64,000 nt of DNA from JADJPO01 sp963828555 (GTDB lineage Bacteria > Actinomycetota > Actinomycetes > Actinomycetales > Kineosporiaceae). The first letter of the stretch is position 1. Every line of letters starts with the position of its first letter. Below are positions 8,815 through 20,326 of this stretch, piece by piece. The notes under the pieces are model-generated. The model saw nothing but the letters and a program-made list of their open reading frames with translations, was not told the DNA's origin and did not search any database. The stretch is from NCBI GenBank assembly GCA_963828555.1, contig CAWHEL010000002.1, positions 1,860,001 through 1,924,000 on the forward strand, read 5' to 3'. Made by a program: the position numbers and the translations under genes.

Positions 8815-9044
8815 TCATCGCACCGGCGCACCCGCCGCCCATCCTCGCCGAGCCTTCGTCTCCATCGCCGAAGCGCATCCGACCCGGATCAGGTCCAGGA
8901 CCTCGCGTGCTGTGCGCATCCCGGGTCGCCGTGGGAGCCAGGCGATCTCCGAGCCGAGCGTGGGGAGCAGACGTGGAACACGGTCGACGATCGCGTCACC
9001 CGGTGCGACCAGATCATCGAAAGGGAGGGACGCGGCGATCGGGT
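8815..9044 (-). pseudogene. Remnant of a DUF559-type protein
   Basis: The minus strand encodes, with no start codon, a stretch reading PFDDLVAPGDAIVDRVPRL, then RRPGMRTAREVLDLIRVG, then CASAMETKARRGWAAGAPVR and a stop. This matches the middle of the actinobacterial DUF559/AbiEi-like proteins (typically LVxxGDALV ... SPMETxLR ... AGLPxP). The nuclease-like C-terminal domain is absent, so it is a truncated relic behind the arsenic operon. Recognition is from memory of the family pattern. Confidence 0.4.
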
Positions 9045-9088
9045 GGGGCGGGTGGGTCGAGTGGGCGGGTGGGTGCGGTGGGGTGGGG
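9041..9088 (-). promoter_or_regulatory. C-rich transcript region / G-quadruplex tract after glgP
   Basis: The plus strand holds closely spaced G-runs (GGGTGGGGCGGGTGGG at 9041-9056, a second cluster up to 9088). The glgP transcript, read from the minus strand, is therefore almost pure C/A just past its stop codon. This is the composition of a Rho loading site; the DNA also fits a G-quadruplex. No hairpin terminator is seen here. Confidence 0.45.
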
Positions 9089-11575
<2,487 letters not shown>

Positions 11576-11972
11576 GCGTGTCCCCTCTCGCCGTTGCCAT
11601 CCCTACCCTGCGCCGCGACGGCGTGTCGAGGCACCAATGGGGCACATGCAGCTGATCGGTCATGGCCATCCGGTGACGGGCGGGTGTCCTGTGCGTGGTG
11701 GGGGAGCGGCCAGGGCCCGCGCGCGGAAGAGGATCTGCGCCGGCGGGTCGGTGTGGAGAACATGGCCGGGAGCCTGCGACGCGTCTGAAGTTGCGCGTTG
11801 CAGCGCGCGTGATATCCGACATGAGCTGTTCATACTTTTTCGATGTTTTCGTCCAGATCGACTGCAATAACTCGCTAGGGTGAGCGACTTCCGAGAGGCC
11901 GTCCGCCCCGATCGGAGGTCGGCCTCGTCGCATCTCGCGAGCTACCGCTCGCGGTCTCAATGAGGAGCAGAT
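11576..11972 (+). promoter_or_regulatory. Long leader region of the secreted aminopeptidase gene
   Basis: 397 nt between divergent glgP and the peptidase gene. The part around 11810-11880 is unusually AT-rich for this genome and is the likely promoter area. Downstream, GAGGCCG (11895-11901) can pair with CGGCCTC (11920-11926). A perfect 7-bp hairpin, CGCGAGC-TACC-GCTCGCG (11936-11953), ends 8 nt before the GAGGAG ribosome site and could gate translation. No known riboswitch was recognised. Confidence 0.4.
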
Positions 11973-13496
11973 GTGGTGCGAAGACTCGCAGTTCTCTCAG
12001 CGGTGGCGCTGGCCAGCGTGGTGGTGATCCCGCCGGCGTCAGCGGTCGACGAGGTCAATACGAAGAGATTCCGGGACGCCGTGACCGTGAACGGGATCAT
12101 GGGTCATGAGCGGGTTCTCCAGCGCGTTGCGAACGACAACGGTGGGACGAGGGCCTCCGGTACGCCGGGGTATGCCGCGTCCGTGGCCTACGTGAAGGGC
12201 CGGCTCGAGAAGGCCGGGTACTCCGTCCGGCTGCAGGAGTTCACCTTCCCGTTCTTCCGGGACGTCTCCGATCCTGCGCTCTCGCAGGTGTCGCCGATGG
12301 CGAAGGACTACCCGACGGAGACCTTCACCTACTCCGGCAGCGGCGATATCACCGGCCTGGTCGTGCCCACCAACGATGTCCAGATCCCCCCGGGGCCGAC
12401 TCCCTCGTCGTCCAACTCCGGATGTGAGGCAGCCGATTTCGTGCCTGCCTCGGCGACCGCGCCGCAGGTGGCGCTGGTGCAGCGGGGGACCTGCACGTTC
12501 GCGATCAAGGCGACCAACGCCCGTGCGGCGGGCTATGACGCGGTGATCATCTTCAACGAGGGGCAGCCGGGTCGCACCGAGCTGCTGAACGGAACCCTGG
12601 GCGTGCCCTTCGACCTGCCGGTGGTGGGGGTCTCCTTCGCCGACGGCGCCGACCTGTACGCGGCAGCGCAGGCCGGGGCCACGACGGTCAACGTGGTGGC
12701 CGACACCGAGAGCAACCCGAACGCCACGACGGTCAACATCCTCGCGGACAGCAAGGGCGGCGACCCGGACAAGCTCCTCGTCGTCGGGGCGCATCTGGAC
12801 TCGGTGGCCAAGGGCCCGGGGATCAACGACAACGGCAGCGGCAGCTCGACCATTCTCGAGATCGCCGAGGAGATGTCCGAGGCCAAGATCAAGCCGCGGC
12901 AGAAGGTGCGGTTCGCGTTCTGGGGGGCTGAGGAGTTCGGTCTGCTCGGTTCGGAGAACTACATCGGGCAACTGACGGACGACGAGGTCGCCCAGCACTT
13001 CGCGAACCTCAACTTCGACATGGTCGCCTCGCCCAACTACGTGCGTTTCGTCTACGACGGTGACGGCTCCGACACCCCGGTCGCCGGTCCTGCCGGTTCG
13101 GCCCAGATCGAGGGCGTGTTCAACAGCTACTTCGCGAGCCAGAACCTGGCCACGGCGCCGACGGCGTTCGACGGACGCTCGGACTACGGGCCGTTCATCG
13201 GGGTGGGCATCCCGGCCGGCGGGCTGTTCAGCGGCGCTGAGGGGATCAAGACGGCGGAGCAGGCAGCCACGTACGGAGGGACGGCGGGAGCCCCCTACGA
13301 CGCGTGCTACCACGAGGCCTGCGACACGATCAACAACCTCAACACCAAGGCGCTCTTCGAACTGGGGGACGCCGCGGCGCACGCGACGCTGACCCTGGCC
13401 GTGACCAGGACGGGCTTCTTCGAGGACGGCAGCCGCGTGGCGGCTCGCCAGTCGGTCCGGACGGAGGCCACGACGGGGCCGCTCGCCGTCCGCTGA
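11973..13496 (+). CDS. Secreted zinc aminopeptidase, M28 family with PA domain
   Basis: 507 residues. A signal peptide (VRRLAVLSAVALASVVVIPP, cleavage after ASA) precedes a PA insert around residues 120-245 and a C-terminal M28 metallopeptidase domain. Zinc ligands and catalytic residues appear in VVGAHLDSVAKGPGINDNGSG (His near 274, Asp near 288), FWGAEEFGLLGSENY (Glu-Glu near 319), FDMVASP and the final YHEACDTINN. Similar to Streptomyces griseus aminopeptidase and LAP2-type enzymes. GTG start with GAGGAG 5 nt upstream. Confidence 0.92.
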   Translation: MVRRLAVLSAVALASVVVIPPASAVDEVNTKRFRDAVTVNGIMGHERVLQRVANDNGGTRASGTPGYAASVAYVKGRLEKAGYSVRLQEFTFPFFRDVSDPALSQVSPMAKDYPTETFTYSGSGDITGLVVPTNDVQIPPGPTPSSSNSGCEAADFVPASATAPQVALVQRGTCTFAIKATNARAAGYDAVIIFNEGQPGRTELLNGTLGVPFDLPVVGVSFADGADLYAAAQAGATTVNVVADTESNPNATTVNILADSKGGDPDKLLVVGAHLDSVAKGPGINDNGSGSSTILEIAEEMSEAKIKPRQKVRFAFWGAEEFGLLGSENYIGQLTDDEVAQHFANLNFDMVASPNYVRFVYDGDGSDTPVAGPAGSAQIEGVFNSYFASQNLATAPTAFDGRSDYGPFIGVGIPAGGLFSGAEGIKTAEQAATYGGTAGAPYDACYHEACDTINNLNTKALFELGDAAAHATLTLAVTRTGFFEDGSRVAARQSVRTEATTGPLAVR

Positions 13497-13519
13497 TCGG
13501 ATGACGACGCGCTCGTGAT

Positions 13520-13553
13520 GATCCGGGGGGCGGGTGATCTCGCCCCCCGGATC
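13520..13553. terminator. Bidirectional terminator between convergent genes
   Basis: GATCCGGGGGGCG (13520-13532) pairs perfectly with CGCCCCCCGGATC (13541-13553) across an 8-nt loop. It lies 24 nt after the aminopeptidase stop and 7 nt before the esterase stop on the opposite strand. Confidence 0.75.
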
Positions 13554-13559
13554 CGCGGG

Positions 13560-14786
13560 TCAGGACCGGCGGAAGGTCTTGTCCAGGAAGGCGATGACTG
13601 GGCTCTGGAGCTGGTCGAACGCCCCGCCGCCGTGCCCGGCCTCGTCCACCAGAGTCAGCGACTGCGGCACCTTCTTGGCCTTCAGCGCCCTCACCAGTTG
13701 GAGGGACTGGCCGTGCGGGACGTTGCAGTCCAGCTTGCCGTGGGCCAGGAAGAACGGGGGAGGCGCCGGTGCGGCCTTCAGATAGGTGATCGGGCTGGCC
13801 GCCGTGACCTTGGCCGGCACTGAGGGCAGGGCCGCGCCGAGCCAGCGCGACTCGGGTGAACCGGCCTCGTCGTGCACCTGCGGGCCCTGCGGGCAGCCGC
13901 CGGGATCGGCCGCCTGGGTGTCCATGGTGGCGAAGTCGGTCGGGGCGTAGAAGGCGACCACGGCCTGGACGGCGCTGCTGATGCCGGCGCTGCCCAAGGT
14001 CGGATCGTCGAAGGTCGTCCTCTGGCGGCCGGTGGTGCCCAGCATGGCGGCGAAGTAGCCGCCTGCGGAGTCGCCCCAGGCGGCGAAGGCGCCGGGGTCG
14101 ATCCCGTAGCGCGCCGAGGAGGCCCGTAGCCAGCGCACGGCCGCCTTGACGTCCTTGACCCCCGCCGGGAAGGGGGCCTCTTTGCTCAGCCGGTAGTTCA
14201 GGCTGGCCACCGCATAGCCGTGAGCGACGAGCGCGTCGATCCGGGCGCGGTCCTCGCTCTTCCCCCCTTCGACGAACGCGCCGCCGTGGATGTCGATCAC
14301 CAGCGGAACCGGCCTGCCGGCGCGCTTGGGCAGGTAGAGGTCGAGGGTCTGGGCAGCGGAGACCGATCGGGTGACGTAGCGCAGGTCGCTCAGCTGCTGG
14401 GCGGGCGCGGTGAGGCCGACGGCCCTGGGTTTCGGTGCTGTCGTCGTGGTCCGGCCTCGGGTCGGCGTGGCCTTCGCCGCCGTCGCTCGCCGGCTCGGCG
14501 ACGGAGTGGCTGTGGTCAGGGCCGGGCCGGACGCCGTGGTGTCGGGATACAGCGCGCGCGCCGGCATCGGCGGGGCCGACCCGGCACCGACAGCGGCCAG
14601 GGCCGTGACGGCGTCCGGTTGCTCGGCAAGCTTGGTGACGCCGACCCCGATCGCCGCGGCAGGGGCCAGCGCCAGCACCAGGGCGATGCGCACCCCACGT
14701 TCGCGGCGGGGCCTGGGAGCCGCGTGCGCCGAGGAGGTGCGTCGTCGCTGCTCGCGCGGGGTCTGAGCGACCCGCCGACCCGCCAT
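13560..14786 (-). CDS. Exported alpha/beta-hydrolase esterase (BD-FAE-like)
   Basis: About 408 residues. After a basic N-terminus a membrane/signal helix (IALVLALAPAAAIGVGV) leads to an Ala/Thr/Pro-rich linker and then the hydrolase domain. The oxyanion motif DIHGGAFVEGG, nucleophile elbow WGDSAGGYFA and the late LAHGKLDCNVPHG and DEAGHGGGAF motifs complete the triad. The start at MAGRR has GAGGGG about 9 nt upstream; a longer start at 14807 lacks one. Substrate unknown; extracytoplasmic ester hydrolysis is inferred. Confidence 0.85.
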   Translation of the reverse strand: MAGRRVAQTPREQRRRTSSAHAAPRPRRERGVRIALVLALAPAAAIGVGVTKLAEQPDAVTALAAVGAGSAPPMPARALYPDTTASGPALTTATPSPSRRATAAKATPTRGRTTTTAPKPRAVGLTAPAQQLSDLRYVTRSVSAAQTLDLYLPKRAGRPVPLVIDIHGGAFVEGGKSEDRARIDALVAHGYAVASLNYRLSKEAPFPAGVKDVKAAVRWLRASSARYGIDPGAFAAWGDSAGGYFAAMLGTTGRQRTTFDDPTLGSAGISSAVQAVVAFYAPTDFATMDTQAADPGGCPQGPQVHDEAGSPESRWLGAALPSVPAKVTAASPITYLKAAPAPPPFFLAHGKLDCNVPHGQSLQLVRALKAKKVPQSLTLVDEAGHGGGAFDQLQSPVIAFLDKTFRRS

Positions 14787-14847
14787 GAACCGGTACCCCT
14801 CTTCCATTCGGTCTCAGAACGGTAACGAGGTCGGTGATAAGACAGCG

Positions 14848-15918
14848 TTAGAGCAACCCAAGGTCTGCGCTGGGTGCTTGCCGGGGTGCCTCGGTCATGG
14901 CGTGCTCGAACGCGTCTATCTCGGCGAGCAGTCGGCGACGGGTCGCCTCGCCTGCGAAGGAGCCCCGCGCAGCCTCGCGCGCCACCTCTGCGAGCGCCGG
15001 CACGTCCAGGCCGAACACCTGGTGGGCGGCGAGGTACTCGCGATTCAGATCGGTGTCGAACATGCCGGGGTCGTCAGTGTTCAGAGTCACCCTGACGCCG
15101 GCCTCCCGCAGTGCGGGGAACGGGTGCTCCTCGAGGGAGGACACCGCCCGGGTGCAGACGTTCGACGTCGGGCACACCTCGAGCACGACGTCGCGCTCGA
15201 TCAGCAGGGCCATCACCTCAGGGTCGGAGGCGGCCGAGATGCCGTGCCCGATGCGGACGGCGTCGAGCACCTCGACGGCGTCGCGCACCGTCTGCGGCCC
15301 GGTGGTCTCGCCGGCGTGTGGCACGCTCGCCAGCCCGAGGTCGCGCGCTCTGCGGAAAATGTCGGCGAACTGTGGGCGGGCCACCCCGATCTCCGGACCG
15401 CCCAGCCCGAACCCGACGCCGTGCTCAGGTCGGTGGTGCTCGACCCAGTCGATCGTTCGCAGTCCTGACTCCAGGCCGAGCTCGCCCGGGATGTCGAAGA
15501 CCCAGGCCAGCTCAATACCGCGCTCGGCGAGGACGTCGGCCCGGCCGCGGGTGAGGGCGTCGGCCACCGCGTCCGGAGCGATGCCCATCAGCAGGTGGCT
15601 GTCGGGGGTGACCGTGACCTCGGCGTAGCGTACGTTGACCGCGGCCAGGTCGCGGCCGAGCCCGGTGACCAGCGCGCGGACGTCGTCCGGAGTGCGCACC
15701 AACCGGTTCACGCTGATGTAGACCTCGATGAAGTGGGCGAAGTCGGTGAACGAGTAGAACGCGCGCAAGGCCGCCTCGTCGGTGGGCACGCCGGCGTCGG
15801 GATGCCGCCGGGCCAGTTCGAGCACGGTCGGCACGGACGCGGCGCCCTGCAGGTGCACGTGCAGCTCAGCCTTGGGCAGCCCGCGAACGAACTCCTCGAC
15901 CCTCGTTGTCCCACTCAC
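14848..15918 (-). CDS. Adenosine deaminase family protein
   Basis: About 356 residues from the GTG start. Metal and catalytic motifs of the family are present: PKAELHVHLQGA, SVPHAGET, IGHGISAASD, CPTSNVCT and LNTDDPGMF. It hydrolytically deaminates adenosine or a relative; aminodeoxyfutalosine and adenine deaminases share these motifs, so the substrate is open. The GTG at 15918 is preceded by TAGCCT plus 7 nt and no ribosome site, consistent with a leaderless transcript; a longer GTG start at 15969 runs into an inverted repeat. Confidence 0.85.
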   Translation of the reverse strand: MSGTTRVEEFVRGLPKAELHVHLQGAASVPTVLELARRHPDAGVPTDEAALRAFYSFTDFAHFIEVYISVNRLVRTPDDVRALVTGLGRDLAAVNVRYAEVTVTPDSHLLMGIAPDAVADALTRGRADVLAERGIELAWVFDIPGELGLESGLRTIDWVEHHRPEHGVGFGLGGPEIGVARPQFADIFRRARDLGLASVPHAGETTGPQTVRDAVEVLDAVRIGHGISAASDPEVMALLIERDVVLEVCPTSNVCTRAVSSLEEHPFPALREAGVRVTLNTDDPGMFDTDLNREYLAAHQVFGLDVPALAEVAREAARGSFAGEATRRRLLAEIDAFEHAMTEAPRQAPSADLGLL

Positions 15919-15969
15919 GCCCAGGAGGCTACCGCCGGGATGGCGCCGCCGCGACGTCGCCACCTCCAC

Positions 15970-16043
15970 CGACGATGGAGATCACGATGCGTGAAAGTGG
16001 TTGTCATAGCAGCCTTTTCCCTTCAACGTGATCTCCATCGTCG
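15970..16043 (-). repeat. Perfect 17-bp inverted repeat with a 40-nt loop
   Basis: CGACGATGGAGATCACG at 15970-15986 and its exact complement at 16027-16043. The right arm encodes the C-terminal DDGDHV of the OmpA-like protein; the left arm lies just upstream of the deaminase gene. The loop is markedly AT-richer than its surroundings. It may be a terminator between the two genes or the footprint of a small insertion. Confidence 0.6.
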
Positions 16044-16597
16044 AGGGCTCGGGCGGCCGCTGCTGAGGGTGCAGGTGCGGACGGCGGGGGGCCGGAGGCC
16101 TTCACGACGGCGATGACCACCCGTCGGTTGGCCTGGCGGTGGGCGTCGGAGTCGTTCGGCTGGGCCGGAGACAGCTCCCCGTAGGCGATCACTTTGAGCT
16201 GACGGCGGTCGAATCCGGCTTCGTCCTCGAGCCACTGGGCCACCGTGGTGGCGCGGTACCCGGACAGGGCGTGGTTGTGGTCCTCCGACCCGACGTCGTC
16301 CGTGTAGCCCTCGACCCGGATGATCCCCGTGGCGCCGGACGCCTCGATGTCTGCGGCAATCGCCCGAAGTGCGGGGATGGCGTCGGGTTTGAGCTGCGCC
16401 GAGTCGACGTCGAACAGGATCCCGCTGGCCGCGGTGTAGACCGTGGAGTTCGGATCCCGGGTGCCGGCCTCGCCCGTGCCCCGAATCACCTCGGGCGCAG
16501 GCGGGGAGCGGAAGGCCCACAGCGAGACGCCGACGACCCCGGCCAGCACCACGATGGCCACGGCAGCCAGGACCCGGGCCGCCCTCCCTCGGGGCAT
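16004..16597 (-). CDS. OmpA-like peptidoglycan-binding lipid/membrane-anchored protein
   Basis: 197 residues. An N-terminal membrane anchor (VLAAVAIVVLAGVVGVSLWAF) precedes an OmpA/MotB domain: ILFDVDSAQLKPDAI, VEGYTDDVGSEDHN, LSGYRATTVAQWL and NRRVVIAVV. Expected to hold peptidoglycan outside the membrane. The ATG at 16597 follows GGAGGGGAG. Its C-terminal tail is Ala/Pro-rich and ends inside an inverted repeat. It is downstream of the PEPCK-like gene on the same strand with a 61-nt gap. Confidence 0.85.
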   Translation of the reverse strand: MPRGRAARVLAAVAIVVLAGVVGVSLWAFRSPPAPEVIRGTGEAGTRDPNSTVYTAASGILFDVDSAQLKPDAIPALRAIAADIEASGATGIIRVEGYTDDVGSEDHNHALSGYRATTVAQWLEDEAGFDRRQLKVIAYGELSPAQPNDSDAHRQANRRVVIAVVKASGPPPSAPAPSAAAARALDDGDHVEGKRLL

Positions 16598-16658
16598 GCG
16601 CACTCCCCTCCAGCGCGACACGATCCCCAAGATCATACGCCGCGGGTGGGGTGGCGGG

Positions 16659-19600
16659 TCACAGGGGCTGGCGGCCCAGGGTGCCGACCAGGTCGGCCAG
16701 GTAGGCGGGCCTGGACACCCGGGCCAATTCGGCCTGGATCTGCTTCAGGTTGCTATGCACGTGCAACCGTTCCGCGGTGTCGACGTTGGTCTCACCGGAC
16801 TGGAACAGCTCTAGCCGCTCGGCCGCCCGCTTGTAGTGCTCCACGTCGTACCGCTGCTTGGCCGCCAGCCTCTGCGCGTACCACGAGCTGGCCAGCACGC
16901 TGTCCCGGGTGAACTGCGAGCGCAGCTCGGGTGAGCGGACGGTCCAGCCCTCTTGGGAGGCTCCGGTGGCCATGAACTGCAGCAGGGCCCGCAGCGGCGG
17001 CACGGCGAGGGCGATGGTCTCGTCGTCGATGAACGACTGGGCGACCCGTCGATGCGTCTCCACGATGACCTCGATGCTGTCGGCGTAAACGTCGGCGTCC
17101 TGCAGTTCCGGGGCCAGCATCTCGTCGGTGAACACCGTGTCCGGGTGCAGGAAGATGCGCCCGAAGAAGGTCGTGGCGAATCGCCGGTTCATCCGGTGGC
17201 CGAGGCGGCCGGCCTCGACGGTGCGCCCGTCACGCTCGAGGTCGGGCACGGTGTCGAGGTAGCCGTTCTCCCTGAGCCACGACGCGTCCCGCTCGCGCGG
17301 TGACATGCGGCTGAACAGTTCGGGCACGAGCAGGCTGACGTCGTGGTCGACCCGGACCCTGGGCCCGATGAAGCCCGCGCTGGAGATCCAGCCGTCGTAC
17401 CCGGTCAGGGCGTAGCTGAGGAAGGAGGCGTTCAGGTCGATGATCGAGGGCAGCATGTTGAAGGGGCCCTTGGTCAGCGCCCCCTCGGAGCCGGCGCCGG
17501 TGGTGGACGGCGACTTGCCGGTCATCGAGCTAATGAACTCCATGAAGAGTTCGGGCAACTCCATGTAATGCAACGGGTTGTAGGAGCAGAGGGCGGGTGC
17601 GTCCGCCTCGGGCGCGTTGTTGCGCCGTCCGGCGGCCACCACGTCGACCGGCAGTGGCGCGAACTCGGTCAGCGGCCTGTGGTGCAGCAGGTGACTGGCG
17701 ATGTCCGCGAGCTGGGTGGCCACGGGGTTGGCCCGGTCGGGGCGCACCTGCAGGTAGCGGGGGTTCTTGCTCGGGCGCCCGCCCACCAGGCGCGGCTCGG
17801 AGGAGCTCGCGACGTACTCCGGTGACCCTTCGCCCGCGGCGAAGCGGGTCAGCAGGTCCTTCATCGGCTCGGTGAACCGGCTGAACGAGACGGCGTCCTG
17901 CACCAGCGCCGCCGCATCGGACCGGCTGAGCGGGGCGAAGTTCGACAGGAACGTACCGGGAGTGGCGATGTCCCGCTCGGCCTGCTTGTCGTAGCCGCGG
18001 TGGATCGCGTCGTCCGGTCGCTGGAACAACAACTGCTCGCAGTTGGCGACGTACTTGCGGGACAGGGCCTCCTGGCCGGCTGTCTCGCGCCGGGCATGCA
18101 GCAGACCGCGCCGGTGGCCGAAGTCCGGCGGCGGCTCGTCCGTCGGAAGCACGACGCTGGCCGTGATGTCGTCCTCGGTCTGCACCTTGACGGCCGGGCT
18201 GAAGTCGGGGCGCAACGTGAACAACCGCCAGGAGCCGTCCTGCTGGAAGCCCATTCGGAGCATGTTGACGATGATCAGCTCGCCGTCGATCCTCACCCGG
18301 TTGCCGGGCCGCCCGTTGATGTTGCTGACCGAGAAGTGCCGCCGCCAGTCCTGGCCCCACTCGGGCCGGTAGTACTTCTTGATCAGGAAGAGCAGTTCCT
18401 TCACGTGCGGCGGGATGGCGCGCAGGCGCGCGTTGTGCGCGTCGGAGAAGTCCGGGCTCGGGGTGAGCAGCTTGACCACGCTGCCCAGGCTGCGCTCGGG
18501 GGACAGGATCGTGCGGTGGTCACGGTTCCACGACGGGTCGCGGTAGCGCTCGGCGAAGTCGGTGGCGATCAGCTCGGCCACCGCCTCGATGTCGGTGTCG
18601 AAGTCCTGGGTCGCGGCGTGGCCGAAGACGAACGCGTCCAGCAGGGACTTGCTGATCTCGCTCTTGCCCCCGCCGGAGACCGTGGCCGGCTTGTGGCACT
18701 GGGTCGAGACCGGTGAGATGCCGAGCAGGTGCCACTGCGTCCGGTCGGCCTCGCGGGGTTTGGCGAGCACCCGGTAGCCGTTGGGGGTCATGTAGACGTG
18801 GTTGGCCCGCAACGGGATGGCGAACTTCTCGCCCCGGCGCCCGGTCCAGGTCACGCTGCGACCGGGCAGGCTGAAGGAACTGCCCACCGGGACCAGGGTG
18901 AGCTCGGCCAGCTGGGTGTCGACCGCATGGCCCTCGGTCTGGAGCGCGAACCGACCGGGGTTGCTCGTGACCACCTCGTTGATCGAGTACTCAGCCGGGG
19001 TGAAGGTGTCGGTGTACTCCTGGCCCAGGTTGTAGGCGGGGTAGCAGATCGCCCCGCCGGAGTGCTCCTCCTCGGAGATGCCGAACAGGTTCGCGGCGTA
19101 GCTGATCTGCGCCTTCACCTCCTTCTTGCAGTACCCGAAGTAGTTGTCCGCGATGACCGTGACGACGACGCCGCGGGCGTCGCGCGCACAGACCTTGAAC
19201 GCCTGGCCGCGGTTGTAGCGCTCCTCGGGCGTCGTCCAGCACATGCCGTCCCGCTTCTGGCGGTCGGTGGCCTGGTCGAGGTGCGGCAGGCCCAGCTCCT
19301 GCTTGGTCAGCGAGGTCAGGTGCGGCGCGAGGATGACGCAGCCGGTGTGGCCGGTCCAGGTGACCGGGGTCAGCGAGGCGTCGTTCTCGGGCAGGTAGGG
19401 GTCGCCCGCATTGCCGAAGATGCCCTCGACGAAGTCGAGGTTGGCCACGAGGCCGCCGGGCACGATGAAGCGCGTCTCCATCGACCGGGCCACGGGCACC
19501 GACGCCGTGGCGGGCACGACCAGCGGACGCAGCAGGAGCGACACCCAGGTCCGGGCCGGCTCGGGCGAGGTCGCCGTCCAGGGCAGCACCAGCTCGTCGG

Positions 19601-20087
19601 CCGACGGCTGCAGCGCCGATGCGAGCAGGCGGGCGAAGACATCCTTCGGCACGGCCACCTTGTCGTCCTGGATCGGCAGTCCGCCCTCGGCGATGTGGAA
19701 CACCCCGGCGGTCGTGCGCCGGTCGTTGGCCGGGTTGTGCAGGACTCCGTTGGCGAGGCGGTAGCTGGAGATCAGGTCCGAGGAGAACGCGTCGGAGTCG
19801 CGGGGCAGCGAGAGTTCCCGGGCGAGGCCCGGCTCGTCGAGCACCAGGGTGCGCCGGGGCAGCTGCGGCTGCACGGGGCTGTCCGCGAGGTAGGAATCGA
19901 GGAACGCCTGGATGCGCCGGTCCGCCGCACACGGGCGGTCGGCAAGGCGTCGGCTCAGTTCGCGGTTGCGGGCCAGGACGGGGGAGACCAGACGGAACGG
20001 CTCCTCGGCGGTGGCGTTCGGGGGAAGCGGCAGCCCCGACATGGCCAATCGCAGAATGATCGCACTGGACGCGTGAACGTCAGACAT
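16659..20087 (-). CDS. Probable PPi-dependent phosphoenolpyruvate carboxykinase
   Basis: 1142 residues, the size of the diphosphate-type PEPCK described in Entamoeba and Propionibacterium, which interconverts PEP, CO2 and phosphate with oxaloacetate and PPi. A kinase-like loop SGGGKSEISKSLLDAF around residues 471-485 corresponds to the PEPCK P-loop region; other striking blocks are IADNYFGYCKKEVKAQ, FGNAGDPYLPEN, RDGMCWTTPEE and SFLSYALTGYDGW. No signal peptide or membrane helices. The family assignment rests on length and recalled motifs, not a search. AGGGG precedes the ATG. It stands alone as a transcription unit. Confidence 0.7.
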   Translation of the reverse strand: MSDVHASSAIILRLAMSGLPLPPNATAEEPFRLVSPVLARNRELSRRLADRPCAADRRIQAFLDSYLADSPVQPQLPRRTLVLDEPGLARELSLPRDSDAFSSDLISSYRLANGVLHNPANDRRTTAGVFHIAEGGLPIQDDKVAVPKDVFARLLASALQPSADELVLPWTATSPEPARTWVSLLLRPLVVPATASVPVARSMETRFIVPGGLVANLDFVEGIFGNAGDPYLPENDASLTPVTWTGHTGCVILAPHLTSLTKQELGLPHLDQATDRQKRDGMCWTTPEERYNRGQAFKVCARDARGVVVTVIADNYFGYCKKEVKAQISYAANLFGISEEEHSGGAICYPAYNLGQEYTDTFTPAEYSINEVVTSNPGRFALQTEGHAVDTQLAELTLVPVGSSFSLPGRSVTWTGRRGEKFAIPLRANHVYMTPNGYRVLAKPREADRTQWHLLGISPVSTQCHKPATVSGGGKSEISKSLLDAFVFGHAATQDFDTDIEAVAELIATDFAERYRDPSWNRDHRTILSPERSLGSVVKLLTPSPDFSDAHNARLRAIPPHVKELLFLIKKYYRPEWGQDWRRHFSVSNINGRPGNRVRIDGELIIVNMLRMGFQQDGSWRLFTLRPDFSPAVKVQTEDDITASVVLPTDEPPPDFGHRRGLLHARRETAGQEALSRKYVANCEQLLFQRPDDAIHRGYDKQAERDIATPGTFLSNFAPLSRSDAAALVQDAVSFSRFTEPMKDLLTRFAAGEGSPEYVASSSEPRLVGGRPSKNPRYLQVRPDRANPVATQLADIASHLLHHRPLTEFAPLPVDVVAAGRRNNAPEADAPALCSYNPLHYMELPELFMEFISSMTGKSPSTTGAGSEGALTKGPFNMLPSIIDLNASFLSYALTGYDGWISSAGFIGPRVRVDHDVSLLVPELFSRMSPRERDASWLRENGYLDTVPDLERDGRTVEAGRLGHRMNRRFATTFFGRIFLHPDTVFTDEMLAPELQDADVYADSIEVIVETHRRVAQSFIDDETIALAVPPLRALLQFMATGASQEGWTVRSPELRSQFTRDSVLASSWYAQRLAAKQRYDVEHYKRAAERLELFQSGETNVDTAERLHVHSNLKQIQAELARVSRPAYLADLVGTLGRQPL

Positions 20088-20326
20088 GGGACACCCCTAC
20101 ATCAGTGCTCCGGCGCTCGCCCACGGGCGGAGGAGCCACGGCTGGATGGACTCGGGAGGGAGTCGGCGCCATTGCCGGGGCGGTCCGGCGAACCGGCCGT
20201 CACCGTTGCCAGCGGGAGGCCCCTGCCACCAGCCAGCTGTCTCAGAAGCTACCAGGTGTCTCTCGTCTCCGGAGGACCCTGGGTCCCGTGCCGACGGCTG
20301 CTCCGCGTGGGAGGTTGCGTCCGCCC

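Noticed and set aside
11576..11972. Cyclic-di-AMP or other riboswitch upstream of the secreted peptidase
   Set aside because: Such riboswitches precede secreted wall enzymes in actinobacteria, but none of the conserved aptamer blocks was found; only simple hairpins are visible.
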